From Thermicanus aegyptius DSM 12793 (GTDB taxonomy: Bacteria; Bacillota; Bacilli; Thermicanales; Thermicanaceae), in assembly GCF_000510645.1 (NCBI RefSeq), contig NZ_KI783301.1, positions 3,053,788 through 3,117,787 of the forward strand: 64,000 nt of DNA, given 5' to 3'. Both the position numbers and the translations under genes were made by a program. Positions 15,692 to 29,714 of the stretch are shown one piece after another. The first letter of the stretch is position 1, and each line of letters opens with the position of its first letter. Below the pieces are notes generated by a model. That model had not been told where the DNA came from, made no database searches, and saw nothing but the letters and a program-made list of their open reading frames with translations.

Positions 15692-16050
15692 TGGTGGAGG
15701 CGAGGGGAGTCGAACCCCTGTCCGAAGATCTCGTCACATCCGTTTCTCCGAGCGCAGTTACAGTTTTAAGATTCGCCCTCACAGCTCCCTGTAACCGGAT
15801 CTCCTTCAGGCTAGCCTGGTTTAACTCTTCAGTTCCCTACAGGCGGAAGGGAGACTGCGTATCCCACTGAAGTGGCCCCTGTTCACGCCACATGGGCGAT
15901 GGCGTGGCAGAGGTTAGCCGCGATTAAGCAGCTAAAGCTAAACGATTATTGTTGCCAGTTATTCTTGGCTTCCGCGTTTTTTACGAGTCCGCAGCCCCTC
16001 GGCTCGCTACGAATGCTCGAACAATCCCCGTCGAATCCAAAAACGCCCCC
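15692..16050 (-). ncRNA. ssrA: Transfer-messenger RNA
   Basis: Rescues stalled ribosomes with SmpB and tags the product for ClpP-type proteases. 5' GGGGGCG (16050-16044) pairs with 3' CGCCTCC before an encoded ACCA; the 5' end continues TTTTTGGATTCGACGGGG and the 3' end has GGTTCGACTCCCC, both tmRNA hallmarks. The tag frame ends TTAGCTTTAGCTGCTTAA, so the tag ends LALAA. Length 359 is usual. Integration relics lie next to its 3' end but leave the mature sequence intact. Confidence 0.96.
15924..15956 (-). other. tmRNA proteolysis tag reading frame
   Basis: Counting back from the stop at 15926-15924, the frame reads GNNNRLALAA after the Ala brought by tmRNA itself, giving a predicted tag AGNNNRLALAA. 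The resume codon GGC at 15956 is chosen by comparison with the B. subtilis arrangement (AACAAC then GGC); it could lie one or two codons upstream. Confidence 0.6.
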
Positions 16051-16068
16051 GTTTAGGTGACACCTTAT

Positions 16069-16097
16069 AGTATAAAATACCTCTACGGATGTGGCAA
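16069..16097 (-). promoter_or_regulatory. ssrA promoter
   Basis: TTGCCA (16097-16092), 17-base spacer, TATACT (16074-16069) on the minus strand. Start of transcription near 16062, about 12 bases before the mature 5' end, as expected for RNase P processing. Confidence 0.75.
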
Positions 16098-16294
16098 AGG
16101 GAAATTTCCCCTTATCAATATCCACAGCGCCATTGCCGGATATCCATTTCGATTTCTCCCCTTCGCTGGTCGAGAGTTCGCTTCCCCTCCATCCAGGCGC
16201 CCCATCGGGAATATCCCCTTCACTCCAGGATGATTGCAGATCCCTGTTTGGATGGAAGGACCAGGATCGCGGGGTTCCTTTCATTTCAGTCTCA

Positions 16295-16759
16295 TTATCC
16301 CTTCTGCCGTTCCCGGAAGACCCGTTCGATCTCCCGTTTGGAATCCCGCTCTTTCATGGACTCTCGTTTATCGTAGAGCTTTTTCCCTTTAGCCAAAGCC
16401 AATTCGATTTTTGCAAAGCCTCCCTTGAAATAAAGCTCCAGCGGGATGAGGGAATATCCCTTTTCCTTTGTAAGACCCATCAGGCGGAAAATCTCCTTTT
16501 TCCGTAGGAGCAGTTTCCGAGTACGCAAAGGATCCTGATTATAGCGATTTCCTTGTTCATAGGGACTGATGTGCATGTTCATGAGGAAAGCTTCCCCGTC
16601 TTTAATTCGGGCAAAGCTATCCTTTAAATTTACTTTCCCCCGACGAATCGATTTTACCTCGGTTCCAGCCAAGACGATCCCTGCTTCGAAGGTATCTTCA
16701 ATAAAGTAATCGTGTCGGGCTTTTTTGTTCTGTGCCACCACCTTTTTTCCGTCTGCCAT
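16295..16759 (-). CDS. smpB: SsrA-binding protein SmpB
   Basis: Binds tmRNA and places it in the ribosome A site. OB-fold protein of 154 residues with the motifs [39 protein letters not shown] and HISPYEQGN, and the basic C-terminal tail [19 protein letters not shown] that mimics mRNA in the entry channel. ATG 16759 has GGGAGAAGG upstream; an in-frame ATG 21 bases earlier has weaker support. Follows rnr (141 bases) and precedes ssrA, the standard order. Confidence 0.95.
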   Translation of the reverse strand: MADGKKVVAQNKKARHDYFIEDTFEAGIVLAGTEVKSIRRGKVNLKDSFARIKDGEAFLMNMHISPYEQGNRYNQDPLRTRKLLLRKKEIFRLMGLTKEKGYSLIPLELYFKGGFAKIELALAKGKKLYDKRESMKERDSKREIERVFRERQKG

Positions 16760-16900
16760 TTTCCTTCTCCCTTTCTTCACAATGATAAGACAAACGGTAC
16801 TTAGATGAATCCGTAAACTATATTTTACATCATATATGGATAAAACGTCAAATACTATTTTTATCCAGGCGAAGATGAGCTCCCCTGTTCACCCCGGGAA

Positions 16901-19189
16901 TTATTTCTTCCCCTTTTTTCTCTTCTTTTTCTTCTTACGCTCCATTTGGTGATTCAAAGACTTTAGCTTTCCTCCCACAGGAGAAAACGTGTGCTTTTCC
17001 TTTTTCTCTTTGCCAGGAGCGAGGATCACCTTAGGTGTCTTCTTCCTCTTCCAGGTTCCCTCCGTCTTATCGCCAACCAGTTCAAAGTCAATCGTCCGTT
17101 CCTCTTTATGAACGGCGATACAACGGACCCGAACAAGGTCCCCGATTCGGTATGTCTTCCCTGTTCTTTCCCCAACCAAGGCATATTGTTTCTCGTTATA
17201 ATGGTAGTAGTCATCGGTTAAATAGCTGACGTGAATCATCCCTTCGATGGTGTTGGGCAGCTTCACGAAAAGGCCGAAAGAGGTTGTTCCGCTGACCACG
17301 GCATCAAATTCCTCCCCAATATGATCCATCATGTATTCGGCCATCTTCAGGGCATCCGTCTCTCTCTCCGCTTCCATGGCGATCCGCTCCCGGTCGGAGG
17401 ATTGTTTCGCAATCTCCGGGAGTTTTTCCTTTAACTCATCGATTCTCTCCTCATCCACCTCCCCGGAGAAGAGATACTCCCGTATGAGGCGGTGTACCAT
17501 CAGATCAGGATAGCGGCGAATGGGGGAGGTAAAATGCGTGTAATAGTCTGCCGCCAATCCAAAGTGACCCGCATGGTAGTCGGCATACTTAGCCTGTTTC
17601 ATGGAACGGAGGAGAACCGTTGAGATCACGTTCTCTTCGGGGGTTCCTTTTGCCTCTTCCAGAACCCTCTGCAAGGCTTTGGGGGAGATGCGGGCTGCCG
17701 TTCCACCCCGGATGAGATATCCCAAGGTAGAAATAAACTCTAAAAAGGATTGCATCTTTTGAGGATCCGGGTCTTCATGGATGCGGTAAATGAAGGGGAC
17801 TTTCAGCCAAAAGAAATGCTCGGCAATCGTTTCGTTGGCAGCCAGCATAAAATCTTCGATCAGCTTCTCGGCCACTTGCCGCTCCCTGAGCAACACATTG
17901 ATCGGTCTACCGTCTTCATTGACGATCACCTTGGCCTCATCCAATTCAAAATCAATGGCTCCCCTTTTCTCCCTGGCTCTTCTCAGGATACGGGAAAGTT
18001 CTTCCATCCGTTGAAAGAGGGGAACCAATTCCTCATAACGGGACGTCATCCCTTTATCATGCTCCACCAGGATTTGATTCACCGCCGTGTAGGTCATCCG
18101 TTCCTTGGTTCGGATCACACTGGGGAAAATCTCATAATGTTCCAGGCTTCCTTGTTCGGTAAATTCCATCACGCAGGAGAGGGTTAAACGGTCCACCTTT
18201 GGATTTAAACTACAAATTCCGTTGGAAAGGCGATGGGGTAACATGGGAATCACCCGGTCAACCAGGTAAACGCTTGTCCCCCGTTGGTATGCTTCTCGAT
18301 CAAGGGCTGTGCCTTCTTGAACATAATAACTCACATCGGCAATATGTACTCCTAAGAGGTAATTCCCATTGGGCAATCGCTCTACTTCTACCGCATCGTC
18401 CAAATCCTTCGCATCTTCCCCGTCAATGGTTACGATGATACGCTCCCGCAGATCCCGCCGTCCTGTTAAATCTTCCTCCCTGATCTGATCGGGAATTTCT
18501 TCCGCTTCCCTCAGGACCTCTTCCGGGAACTGTTCCGGGAGGTTAAACTTGCGAATAATAGAGAGAATATCTACTCCCGGATCATTCTTGTGTCCCAAGA
18601 TTTCCACGATACGCCCTTCTCCGTTTTTTCGTCCGTCGGGAAACTTGGTCATCTCCACCACCACTTTATGCCCATCCACCGCCCCCATGCTCATCTCCTT
18701 TGGGATGAACACATCCGCGGTGATCCTCGTGTCATCCGGAACGACAAAACCGAAATAGGCGGAATCCTGGTAGGTGCCCACAATCCTCTGGTTCGCCCTC
18801 TTTAGGATCCGAACCACTTCTCCTTCAACTCGCTTGCCGAAAGGAGCTTGGTTGACTCGTACCAACACCGTGTCTCCATTTAATGCCCCATTTAGATCAC
18901 TTCCATTAATGTATATATCTTCCTGATCTTGATCATCTGGGATTAGGAAGGCAAAACCCTTCGCATTTCCCTGTATCCGCCCTTTCAAGAGATTCATATG
19001 CTCCGGCAAACCATACCTGTGGGTACGCGTCTGAACAATCTCCCCCTCTTTCTCCAAACGGTTCAGCATTTTCACCAGCGCTTTAAACTCTTCCGGATCG
19101 GTGATGTGAAGCGCCTTCTCCAATTCTTGTACGGTCATGGGTTTATAGGAAATCTGATGCATAAGATCCATCAGGCGTTCTTCCATCAT
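16901..19189 (-). CDS. rnr: Ribonuclease R
   Basis: Processive 3'-5' exoribonuclease that degrades structured RNA and non-stop mRNA with tmRNA/SmpB. 762 residues: N-terminal winged helix (about 1-60), cold-shock OB domains (about 68-225), RNB catalytic domain with the metal ligands in [16 protein letters not shown] (Asp256, 262, 264, 265), S1 domain (about 630-715) and a Lys-rich tail ending [11 protein letters not shown]. Starts 5 bases after the est stop, with part of the est 3' end as ribosome-binding site, so translation is probably coupled. Confidence 0.95.
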   Translation of the reverse strand: MMEERLMDLMHQISYKPMTVQELEKALHITDPEEFKALVKMLNRLEKEGEIVQTRTHRYGLPEHMNLLKGRIQGNAKGFAFLIPDDQDQEDIYINGSDLNGALNGDTVLVRVNQAPFGKRVEGEVVRILKRANQRIVGTYQDSAYFGFVVPDDTRITADVFIPKEMSMGAVDGHKVVVEMTKFPDGRKNGEGRIVEILGHKNDPGVDILSIIRKFNLPEQFPEEVLREAEEIPDQIREEDLTGRRDLRERIIVTIDGEDAKDLDDAVEVERLPNGNYLLGVHIADVSYYVQEGTALDREAYQRGTSVYLVDRVIPMLPHRLSNGICSLNPKVDRLTLSCVMEFTEQGSLEHYEIFPSVIRTKERMTYTAVNQILVEHDKGMTSRYEELVPLFQRMEELSRILRRAREKRGAIDFELDEAKVIVNEDGRPINVLLRERQVAEKLIEDFMLAANETIAEHFFWLKVPFIYRIHEDPDPQKMQSFLEFISTLGYLIRGGTAARISPKALQRVLEEAKGTPEENVISTVLLRSMKQAKYADYHAGHFGLAADYYTHFTSPIRRYPDLMVHRLIREYLFSGEVDEERIDELKEKLPEIAKQSSDRERIAMEAERETDALKMAEYMMDHIGEEFDAVVSGTTSFGLFVKLPNTIEGMIHVSYLTDDYYHYNEKQYALVGERTGKTYRIGDLVRVRCIAVHKEERTIDFELVGDKTEGTWKRKKTPKVILAPGKEKKEKHTFSPVGGKLKSLNHQMERKKKKKRKKGKK

Positions 19190-19194
19190 TTTAT

Positions 19195-19947
19195 CTATTC
19201 CATCCCTTCTAATTTTTGGATGAATTCATAGACATCCTGGAAAATTTTTTCCCGATCATGATCTAGGACGAGAATATGAGAAGAATTGTCGTAATAATGG
19301 ATCTCTTTTTGCTGAGAGCCGATTGTTTCATAGATGATCTTCGCATCGGTAGGAAAGATGGTTTCATCTCTTTTCCCTTGGACAATCAATACCGGCGTCC
19401 GGATCTCGGGCAGACCTCGCCGTACGTCTTGCATCAACCGCTTTAACTCTGCCACCGATTTCACCGGCATTTTTTCGTAAGGAACGATCACCTCTTCGAT
19501 ATGGGGAGCTTTTTGAGGCCCTCTTCCCACATAAGGGATAAAATGGTGGATGAAAAAAGCAAAGTGTGCGGTCCGATCCCGAAAGCGGATGGGAGCCGCC
19601 ATGGAGATGGCTCCTTGAACCTTTTTTTCCCTGGCCAGTCGAAGGGCTAAAAGACCGCCCATGGAAAGGCCGCCTACATAAATTCGCTCGCATCCGGCTT
19701 CCTTTAACCGCTCATATCCATGAACGGCCGATTGCCACCAATCTTTCCAACCTGTTTTCGCCATCTCCTCCGGGGTGGTTCCGTGTCCGGCAAGAAGCGG
19801 GCCATGAACCGTCATCCCCTTGGAATGAAAAAACGTACCCATGGGAATCATTTCCGCTGTAGACCCCGTAAAACCGTGAATCAGTAAAAGTCCCCTTTCA
19901 TCTCCCGGATAAAAAAAGGGGGAGACTTCTCTTCGGTTTGTTTTCAT
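19195..19947 (-). CDS. est: Carboxylesterase (Est30/YvaK type)
   Basis: Serine esterase of 250 residues, close to the Geobacillus Est30 group that sits between secG and rnr in many Bacillales. [13 protein letters not shown] gives the oxyanion loop, GLSMGG the nucleophile, GKRDETIFP the acid and SSHIL the His. Start ATG 19947 has GGGGAG upstream; a longer frame from 19971 is not supported. Natural substrate unknown; monoacylglycerols or short esters are hydrolysed by relatives. Confidence 0.88.
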   Translation of the reverse strand: MKTNRREVSPFFYPGDERGLLLIHGFTGSTAEMIPMGTFFHSKGMTVHGPLLAGHGTTPEEMAKTGWKDWWQSAVHGYERLKEAGCERIYVGGLSMGGLLALRLAREKKVQGAISMAAPIRFRDRTAHFAFFIHHFIPYVGRGPQKAPHIEEVIVPYEKMPVKSVAELKRLMQDVRRGLPEIRTPVLIVQGKRDETIFPTDAKIIYETIGSQQKEIHYYDNSSHILVLDHDREKIFQDVYEFIQKLEGME

Positions 19948-20052
19948 GCTTTGCTCCCCTTTCTCCCACACGCTTTCCTTTTTTCCAGTATATCACAAAA
20001 AGGAGGGGAAAAGAATTTCCCCCACTTTGTAATCTCGTGGCTCTGAAGCGAT

Positions 20053-20745
20053 TTACGGAAGCCGGCTCAACGGAGATGGGACAAAACGCAAAACCAGCTC
20101 CTTCAATAGGGCTGCCTCCTGATCACGGCAAATCATATGTTTGGAATTGGGTAAAAAATAGAGATGTTTTTCCGTCGCGGCGATTTGATTATAAATCTCC
20201 TGCGAGCTTTTCGGATGAACGATGTCATCCCGATTTCCATGAATGATCAATGTCGGGATCTGTACCCGGGGAAGGTCCCGGCTGAGCGTCTTTACCAACT
20301 GGTGAAACTGCCACACGGGTCGTTTTGGTATGGTGAGCAGCTTCCATAAATAATCCCACAATTTGACCGGCACTTTCCATCCTTGAAGCCGGCTTTCCTC
20401 CCAAAGGTCCATAAAAATTTGCCGGAAATTGGGATAGAAAAGGGGAGCGCTTAACACGACGAGCCTCGTTACCGGATAACGGGTGGCCAGATGGGCGGCA
20501 ATCATGCCGCCCATGGAAAACCCAACGATCATCACATCGGGGGTAAGACGATACAGCCGATTTAAAGCATCTTCCGCCGTGTATACCCATTCCTTCCACT
20601 TTACCCGCTTTAGTTCTTCCCGATTTCCATGCCCGGCCAACACCGGGATCTCGATCAAATACCCGTTTTTCACCAGTTCTTCCCCCAACGGCTTTACTTC
20701 TTCCGGATTCCCGGTAAAGCCGTGGATCAATAAGCATCCAGGCAT
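20053..20745 (-). CDS. Second carboxylesterase/lysophospholipase-like hydrolase
   Basis: Alpha/beta hydrolase of 230 residues, a diverged tandem paralogue of the est product: [36 protein letters not shown] (nucleophile), GNRDDIVHP (acid) and NSKHMI (His) line up one for one with the neighbour. GGAGG precedes the ATG. It lies between secG and est, where B. subtilis has no extra gene, so it probably arose by local duplication. Substrate unknown. Confidence 0.83.
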   Translation of the reverse strand: MPGCLLIHGFTGNPEEVKPLGEELVKNGYLIEIPVLAGHGNREELKRVKWKEWVYTAEDALNRLYRLTPDVMIVGFSMGGMIAAHLATRYPVTRLVVLSAPLFYPNFRQIFMDLWEESRLQGWKVPVKLWDYLWKLLTIPKRPVWQFHQLVKTLSRDLPRVQIPTLIIHGNRDDIVHPKSSQEIYNQIAATEKHLYFLPNSKHMICRDQEAALLKELVLRFVPSPLSRLP

Positions 20746-20804
20746 GATTTATCATCCTCCGGGTGTAAGATACCTATATTCTCTCCGTGAAGAATAAAAA
20801 GATG

Positions 20805-20835
20805 AAAAAGAGGTGAAGGGGGTTCCCTCCACCTC
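20805..20835 (-). terminator. Hairpin with T run after secG
   Basis: Minus strand GAGGTGGAGGG pairs with CCCTTCACCTC (one G-U), followed by TTTTT. Because downstream hydrolase genes have no clear promoter of their own, it may only partly stop transcription. Confidence 0.65.
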
Positions 20836-20866
20836 GTGCACTTGTTGGGATTCAAACCGAACGATT

Positions 20867-21100
20867 CTACTTGAGGAAAAAACCAACCACCACGGCCAGA
20901 ACCATAAAGAGTCCGGCCAAGATGCGGGTAATATTATGAAGCAGCCGATCAATCCCGCGACCCTTCTGTTTTCCCATGAGCTGCTCGGCTCCACCGGCGA
21001 TCGCTCCGGAGAGTCCGGCGCTTTTTCCCTGTTGCAGAAGGACCACGGCGATAAGCGCAATTGCGTCGATAAGTAACAGGATTGTAAAGAAGGTTGCCAT
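20867..21100 (-). CDS. secG: Protein-export membrane protein SecG
   Basis: Small Sec translocon subunit of 77 residues with two membrane segments (about 3-22 and 54-75) and the conserved loop [20 protein letters not shown]. Preceded by a GGGGGTGG ribosome-binding site and its own strong promoter. First gene of the transcript that continues to the hydrolases and rnr. Confidence 0.93.
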   Translation of the reverse strand: MATFFTILLLIDAIALIAVVLLQQGKSAGLSGAIAGGAEQLMGKQKGRGIDRLLHNITRILAGLFMVLAVVVGFFLK

Positions 21101-21142
21101 CTTTCCACCCCCTTGAAATGCCGAACCTTCACAAGCAGGTTG

Positions 21143-21171
21143 ATTATATCATAGGCGGTCGGTCACTTCAA
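21143..21171 (-). promoter_or_regulatory. secG promoter
   Basis: TTGAAG (21171-21166), 17-base spacer, TATAAT (21148-21143) with TGA just before it (extended -10), minus strand. It separates the secG-rnr operon from the glycolytic operon. Confidence 0.75.
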
Positions 21172-21187
21172 GGATTCCTCTTCTCAT

Positions 21188-24029
<2,842 letters not shown>

Positions 24030-24033
<4 letters not shown>

Positions 24034-24800
24034 CTTCCTTTTCTCCTTCCAGCTATTTCAACCATTTTCACAAAGCTCTCCGGTTTCAGACTGGCTCCGC
24101 CCACCAATGCCCCGTCGATCTCTTCTTCTGCCATAAATTGATCGATGTTTTCCGCATTCACACTGCCCCCGTAAAGAATGCGAACCTCACGGGATACTTC
24201 CTCGCTGACCAGGGTGAAGATTTGTCTCCGGATCCATCCGATCACCCGGGCCGCCTCTTCGGCAGAGGCGGTCTTCCCAGTGCCGATCGCCCAGACCGGT
24301 TCATAGGCGATGACGAGGGAGCTGATTTTTTCCTTTGGGAAATTCTTCAAACCTTGAAGTTGCCGGGAGATCACCTGCTCCGTCTCTCCCTTCTCCCTCT
24401 CCGCCAATGTTTCTCCCACGCAGAGGATGGGAGTAAGCCCATGGGCAAAGGCCGAAAAGACTTTTTTTTCGATCTCCGCATCGGTCTCATGAAAGTAGGC
24501 TCTCCGTTCCGAATGCCCCAAAATCACATAATCCACTTCCAATTCCTGCAGCATCAAAGGGCTAATCTCTCCTGTATATGCCCCTTTTTCTTCCCAATGC
24601 ATATTTTGGGCACCAAGCTTAATCGAAGCATGGCTCCTCCCCAATGCTTCCCTTAGGGGAGGAAGAGCCGTGAAGGGCGCACAGAGCACCGCCTCTACCG
24701 TTTCTCCTTTGACGGACTCTTTAACGGCGGAAAGAAACTCCCTGGCTTCCTCCCCGGTCTTATGCATCTTCCAATTTCCGGCTACCATCGGGTTTCTCAT
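24030..24800 (-). CDS. tpiA: Triosephosphate isomerase
   Basis: TIM-barrel enzyme of 256 residues with Lys11 (GNWKMH), His96 (ILGHSERR) and Glu167 ([11 protein letters not shown]) as catalytic residues, and phosphate-loop YGGSVN. The reading frame is open far upstream into pgk, but the protein must start at ATG 24800 ([12 protein letters not shown]), 4 bases after the pgk stop, with AGGTGA upstream. Confidence 0.96.
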
Positions 24801-24804
24801 GAGA

Positions 24805-25992
24805 TCACCTATCCCTCTCTTCCAGAACGGCGACGCCGGGTAATTCTTTCCCTTCCATAAATTCAAGGGAGGCGCCCCCTCCCGTGGAGATGTGGGAGAT
24901 TTTCTCGGCCAATCCCGCTTTCTCCACAGCAGCCACCGAATCCCCGCCGCCGATGATGGTCTCGGCATCGCTTTCGGCGCAGGCTTTCGCCACGGCGAAG
25001 GTGCCCTTTGCGAAATTCTCCATTTCAAAAACGCCCATGGGGCCATTCCATATGACCAGTTTGGAGCTCTTAATCACATCCGCATATCGTTTCACCGTCT
25101 CAGGACCGATATCTAAGGCTTGCCATCCTTCCGGAATGGAATCGATGGGAACCACTTTACTTTTCGCCTCATTGGAGAAGGAATCTGCCACCACCACATC
25201 GATCGGGATAAGGAAGGAGGCGCCCTTCGCCTCTGCCTTTGCCATCAGTTCTTTGGCAACTTCTACTTTCTCTTCTTCATAGAGAGAGGCGCCCACCGAG
25301 TAACCCTTTGCCTTAATGAAGGTGTTGGCCAACCCCCCTCCGATGAGGAGGTGATCTACCTTGTCCAACAAATTTTCAATCACGCCGATCTTATCCTTTA
25401 CCTTCGCCCCACCGATAATCGCCGTAAAGGGATGCTTGGGAGAAGTTAACGCTTTGCCGATGGTTTCAATCTCCTTTTCCATCAGGAAGCCGGCCACGGC
25501 AGGAATATAGGAAGCGATTCCCGCTGTGGAGGAATGGGCCCGGTGGGCACTCCCAAAGGCGTCGTTAACGAACAGGTCGGCGTAGGAGGCCAGCTCTTTG
25601 GACAGCGCCGGGTCATTCTTCGTCTCACCGGGATGAAAACGGACATTCTCCAGCAGGAGAACTTCGCCCTCTTTCAAGCCGTTGACCAATTCTTCCACTT
25701 CCGGACCCGTAACCTCATTTGCCTTTTTCACCGGTTGGTTAAGCAGTTCCGACAGGCGCTTTGCCACCGGAGTAAGGCGAAACGGCTCCAAATTCCCCTC
25801 CTTCGGCCTGCCCAGATGGCTGGCTAAGATAAGCTTGGCTCCATGATCCAGTAAGTATCGAATCGTGGGTAGAGCTGCCCGGATGCGGGTATCGTCGGTG
25901 ATAACGCCGTTTTCCAAAGGAACATTAAAGTCAACGCGGCAAAAAACCCGTTTCCCCTTCACATCTACATCCCGAATGCTTTTTTTATTCAT
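24805..25992 (-). CDS. pgk: Phosphoglycerate kinase
   Basis: ATP-forming step of lower glycolysis. 395 residues in two domains: substrate domain with [19 protein letters not shown] and HLGRPKE, nucleotide domain with [11 protein letters not shown] and [19 protein letters not shown] precedes the ATG. Separated from gapA by 133 bases that contain a weak terminator-like hairpin. Confidence 0.96.
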   Translation of the reverse strand: MNKKSIRDVDVKGKRVFCRVDFNVPLENGVITDDTRIRAALPTIRYLLDHGAKLILASHLGRPKEGNLEPFRLTPVAKRLSELLNQPVKKANEVTGPEVEELVNGLKEGEVLLLENVRFHPGETKNDPALSKELASYADLFVNDAFGSAHRAHSSTAGIASYIPAVAGFLMEKEIETIGKALTSPKHPFTAIIGGAKVKDKIGVIENLLDKVDHLLIGGGLANTFIKAKGYSVGASLYEEEKVEVAKELMAKAEAKGASFLIPIDVVVADSFSNEAKSKVVPIDSIPEGWQALDIGPETVKRYADVIKSSKLVIWNGPMGVFEMENFAKGTFAVAKACAESDAETIIGGGDSVAAVEKAGLAEKISHISTGGGASLEFMEGKELPGVAVLEERDR

Positions 25993-26043
25993 TCAACTCT
26001 CTCCATTTCCTATGGATTAATCGCCCAATGGATGGTCATCCGA

Positions 26044-26074
26044 GAAAAGGGGAAGAGGGAAGCCCCTCCTCCCC
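26044..26074 (-). terminator. Weak hairpin between gapA and pgk
   Basis: CCCCTCCTCC-type arm (26074-26065) pairs with GGGGAAGAGG (26049-26058) with one mismatch, followed by TTTT on the minus strand. Could give partial termination or mark an mRNA end formed by processing, lowering pgk output relative to gapA. Confidence 0.35.
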
Positions 26075-26125
26075 CATTCATTATACTTGAACGGAACGAA
26101 TATGGCAATCTTTTCCTATTTCGCT

Positions 26126-28194
<2,069 letters not shown>

Positions 28195-28209
28195 ATCACC
28201 CACCCTCTG

Positions 28210-28244
28210 GACGTATATAGTCCCGTGTGACGTTTTATGTCCCG
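28210..28244 (-). promoter_or_regulatory. CggR operator, two direct repeats
   Basis: Minus strand: CGGGAC-N6-CGTC, three bases, CGGGAC-N6-CGTC. This is the tandem half-site arrangement known for CggR in B. subtilis (CGGGAC-N6-TGTC twice). It lies about 41-75 bases after the predicted transcription start, so bound CggR would act as a roadblock. Confidence 0.85.
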
Positions 28245-28291
28245 CGCCAAGCAAAAATATACGGCGAATCTTTTCCGCCTTTACCGTTTTT

Positions 28292-28320
28292 ATCATATCC
28301 CAATCAATGAAAAAATACAA
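28292..28320 (-). promoter_or_regulatory. Promoter of the cggR-gapA operon
   Basis: TTGTAT (28320-28315), 17-base spacer, TATGAT (28297-28292), minus strand. Start near 28285, leaving about 90 bases of leader that carries the CggR operator. Confidence 0.7.
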
Positions 28321-28353
28321 GGAGGATAGAAAAATTTACAATGCGTTTTATCA

Positions 28354-28382
28354 TTGATTTTTTATCTCTCATCCCTTATAAT
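28354..28382 (+). promoter_or_regulatory. tRNA-Arg promoter
   Basis: TTGATT (28354-28359), 17-base spacer, TATAAT (28377-28382), 20 bases before the tRNA. Divergent from the cggR promoter. Confidence 0.75.
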
Positions 28383-28401
28383 AAACTTTGCTGTTTGAAT
28401 T

Positions 28402-28476
28402 GCACCCGTAGCTCAGTGGATAGAGCGTTGGTCTCCGGAACCAAGCGCGGGGGTTCGATTCCCTCCGGGTGCACCA
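28402..28476 (+). tRNA. tRNA-Arg (anticodon CCG)
   Basis: Acceptor GCACCCG / CGGGTGC, D loop AGTGGAT, anticodon stem TTGGT / ACCAA around loop CTCCGGA giving anticodon CCG, T arm with GGTTCGATTCC, encoded CCA. Decodes CGG. Confidence 0.95.
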
Positions 28477-28496
28477 TACATAATAGAGCGGATTGT

Positions 28497-28730
28497 TTAA
28501 CTTACATAACGGGACCCCGCTTTTTTTTCTAAACTTCTAATTCGATTCAGGTAGATGACCAGCATGCGGTCCATATCCCCACCCGTCCGGACACGAAAGA
28601 TAATCGCTTCCTCAATGAGCTGCAGAATTCTCCCTCCCAAGGTCCAAGAACTCCCTTCCCCATCAAAAAAGGTAAGATAAACCCTTTCTCCGCTCTGGAT
28701 CAATTTCAGAATATCGGATCGGTGGATCAC
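28497..28730 (-). CDS. Small conserved-looking protein, 77 aa, unknown
   Basis: Starts at GTG 28730 with GAGGAGG 8-9 bases upstream: MIHRSDILKLIQSGERVYL. Alternation of hydrophobic residues (VYLTFFDG, WTLGGRILQL, AIIFRVRT, RMLVIYLNRI) suggests a small beta barrel, perhaps SH3- or LSm-like, after one helix. A longer frame from ATG 28769 adds a Lys/Glu-rich stretch without better support. Lies between tRNA-Arg and the divergent clpP promoter. Family not recognised. Confidence 0.5.
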   Translation of the reverse strand: MIHRSDILKLIQSGERVYLTFFDGEGSSWTLGGRILQLIEEAIIFRVRTGGDMDRMLVIYLNRIRSLEKKAGSRYVS

Positions 28731-28858
28731 TCTTTCGCCTCCTCTTTCCTTTTCATAGTTTTTCTCCAATCCAAAGCCTTAATCCTGCTCCTCGACAAAT
28801 CTAGTCGTATGATTCTGTTTATTTACAATCTTTACTCACCATTTCGTCAAACCTCGTA

Positions 28859-28875
28859 TTTGACCTTTTTTGACC
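28859..28875 (-). promoter_or_regulatory. CtsR operator of clpP
   Basis: Minus strand GGTCAAA-AAA-GGTCAAA matches the known CtsR heptad repeat with three-base spacing exactly. It overlaps the -35 region of the clpP promoter. Confidence 0.85.
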
Positions 28876-28888
28876 TTTGTAGTAATAT
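28860..28888 (+). promoter_or_regulatory. clpP promoter
   Basis: TTGACC (28860-28865), 17-base spacer, TAATAT (28883-28888). The -35 box is part of the CtsR operator, so CtsR would block RNA polymerase directly. Confidence 0.65.
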
Positions 28889-28984
28889 AAAAATAACCGA
28901 GGGATATTCTATTCCCGTAACAAACCTTGTACTATGCAATAAACCCGATAGCGAAAGCGCACAGAACGAAGAGGAGGCTAAAAA

Positions 28985-29587
28985 ATGGCATTGATTCCAA
29001 CCGTGATTGAGCAGACGAATCGAGGCGAACGAGCTTATGATATTTACTCCCGTCTCTTGAAAGACCGGATCATCTTCCTGGGAACAGAGATTAATGATCA
29101 TGTGGCCAACCTCGTGGTAGCCCAGCTGCTCTTTCTACAAGCGGAAGATCCGGAGAAAGATATCTCCCTCTATATCAACAGCCCCGGAGGCTCCATCACC
29201 GCCGGAATGGCCATCTACGACACCATGCAGTACATTAAGCCGGATGTCTCCACCATCTGCATCGGTCTTGCGGCTTCCATGGGGGCGTTTCTCTTAGCTG
29301 CCGGAGCTCCTGGAAAGCGCTTTGCTCTCCCCAACAGTGAAATCATGATTCACCAGCCGTTAGGTGGAGCTCAAGGGCAAGCGACCGATATTGAAATCGC
29401 TGCGAAACGAATCTTGAGGATGCGGGATAAGTTAAACCGAATTTTATCCGAAAGGACCGGGCAACCCCTCTCTCGCATCGAGCTGGATACGGACAGGGAT
29501 CACTTCATGAGTGCAGAAGAAGCGAAAAATTACGGCCTCATCGACAGCGTAATTACCCGACCCACCGATATACGGGCCAAACATTGA
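28985..29587 (+). CDS. clpP: ATP-dependent Clp protease proteolytic subunit
   Basis: Serine protease that forms the tetradecameric chamber served by ClpX, ClpC or ClpE. 200 residues with the triad Ser98 (GLAASMGAF), His123 (MIHQPLGG) and Asp172, the same numbering as in B. subtilis; [20 protein letters not shown] at the N-terminus forms the axial loops. GAGGAGG precedes the ATG. Monocistronic, with CtsR operator upstream and terminator downstream. Confidence 0.97.
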   Translation: MALIPTVIEQTNRGERAYDIYSRLLKDRIIFLGTEINDHVANLVVAQLLFLQAEDPEKDISLYINSPGGSITAGMAIYDTMQYIKPDVSTICIGLAASMGAFLLAAGAPGKRFALPNSEIMIHQPLGGAQGQATDIEIAAKRILRMRDKLNRILSERTGQPLSRIELDTDRDHFMSAEEAKNYGLIDSVITRPTDIRAKH

Positions 29588-29602
29588 CGGAATCGCATAG
29601 CA

Positions 29603-29640
29603 AAAGGGGCAAATCGATGGAGATGCCCCTTTTTGTTTTA
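29603..29640. terminator. Terminator between clpP and the GH18 gene
   Basis: AAAAGGGGCA (29603-29612) / TGCCCCTTTT (29625-29634), followed on the plus strand by TGTTTTA and on the minus strand by TTTTGC. Serves two convergent genes. Confidence 0.8.
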
Positions 29641-29714
29641 TCATCCTTTGGCTTCCGTCACCCGCTTCACCGTCGTTTCATCGCTTCGTAATCTTGAAGC
29701 GCGTCCCTGATCCG

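Noticed and set aside
24801-25046. Extended N-terminus of triosephosphate isomerase
   Set aside because: The extra 82 residues are the pgk end read in another frame; the family starts at [12 protein letters not shown].
28195-28320. Extended N-terminus of CggR
   Set aside because: It would be encoded by the promoter and operator; the shorter start fits the family.
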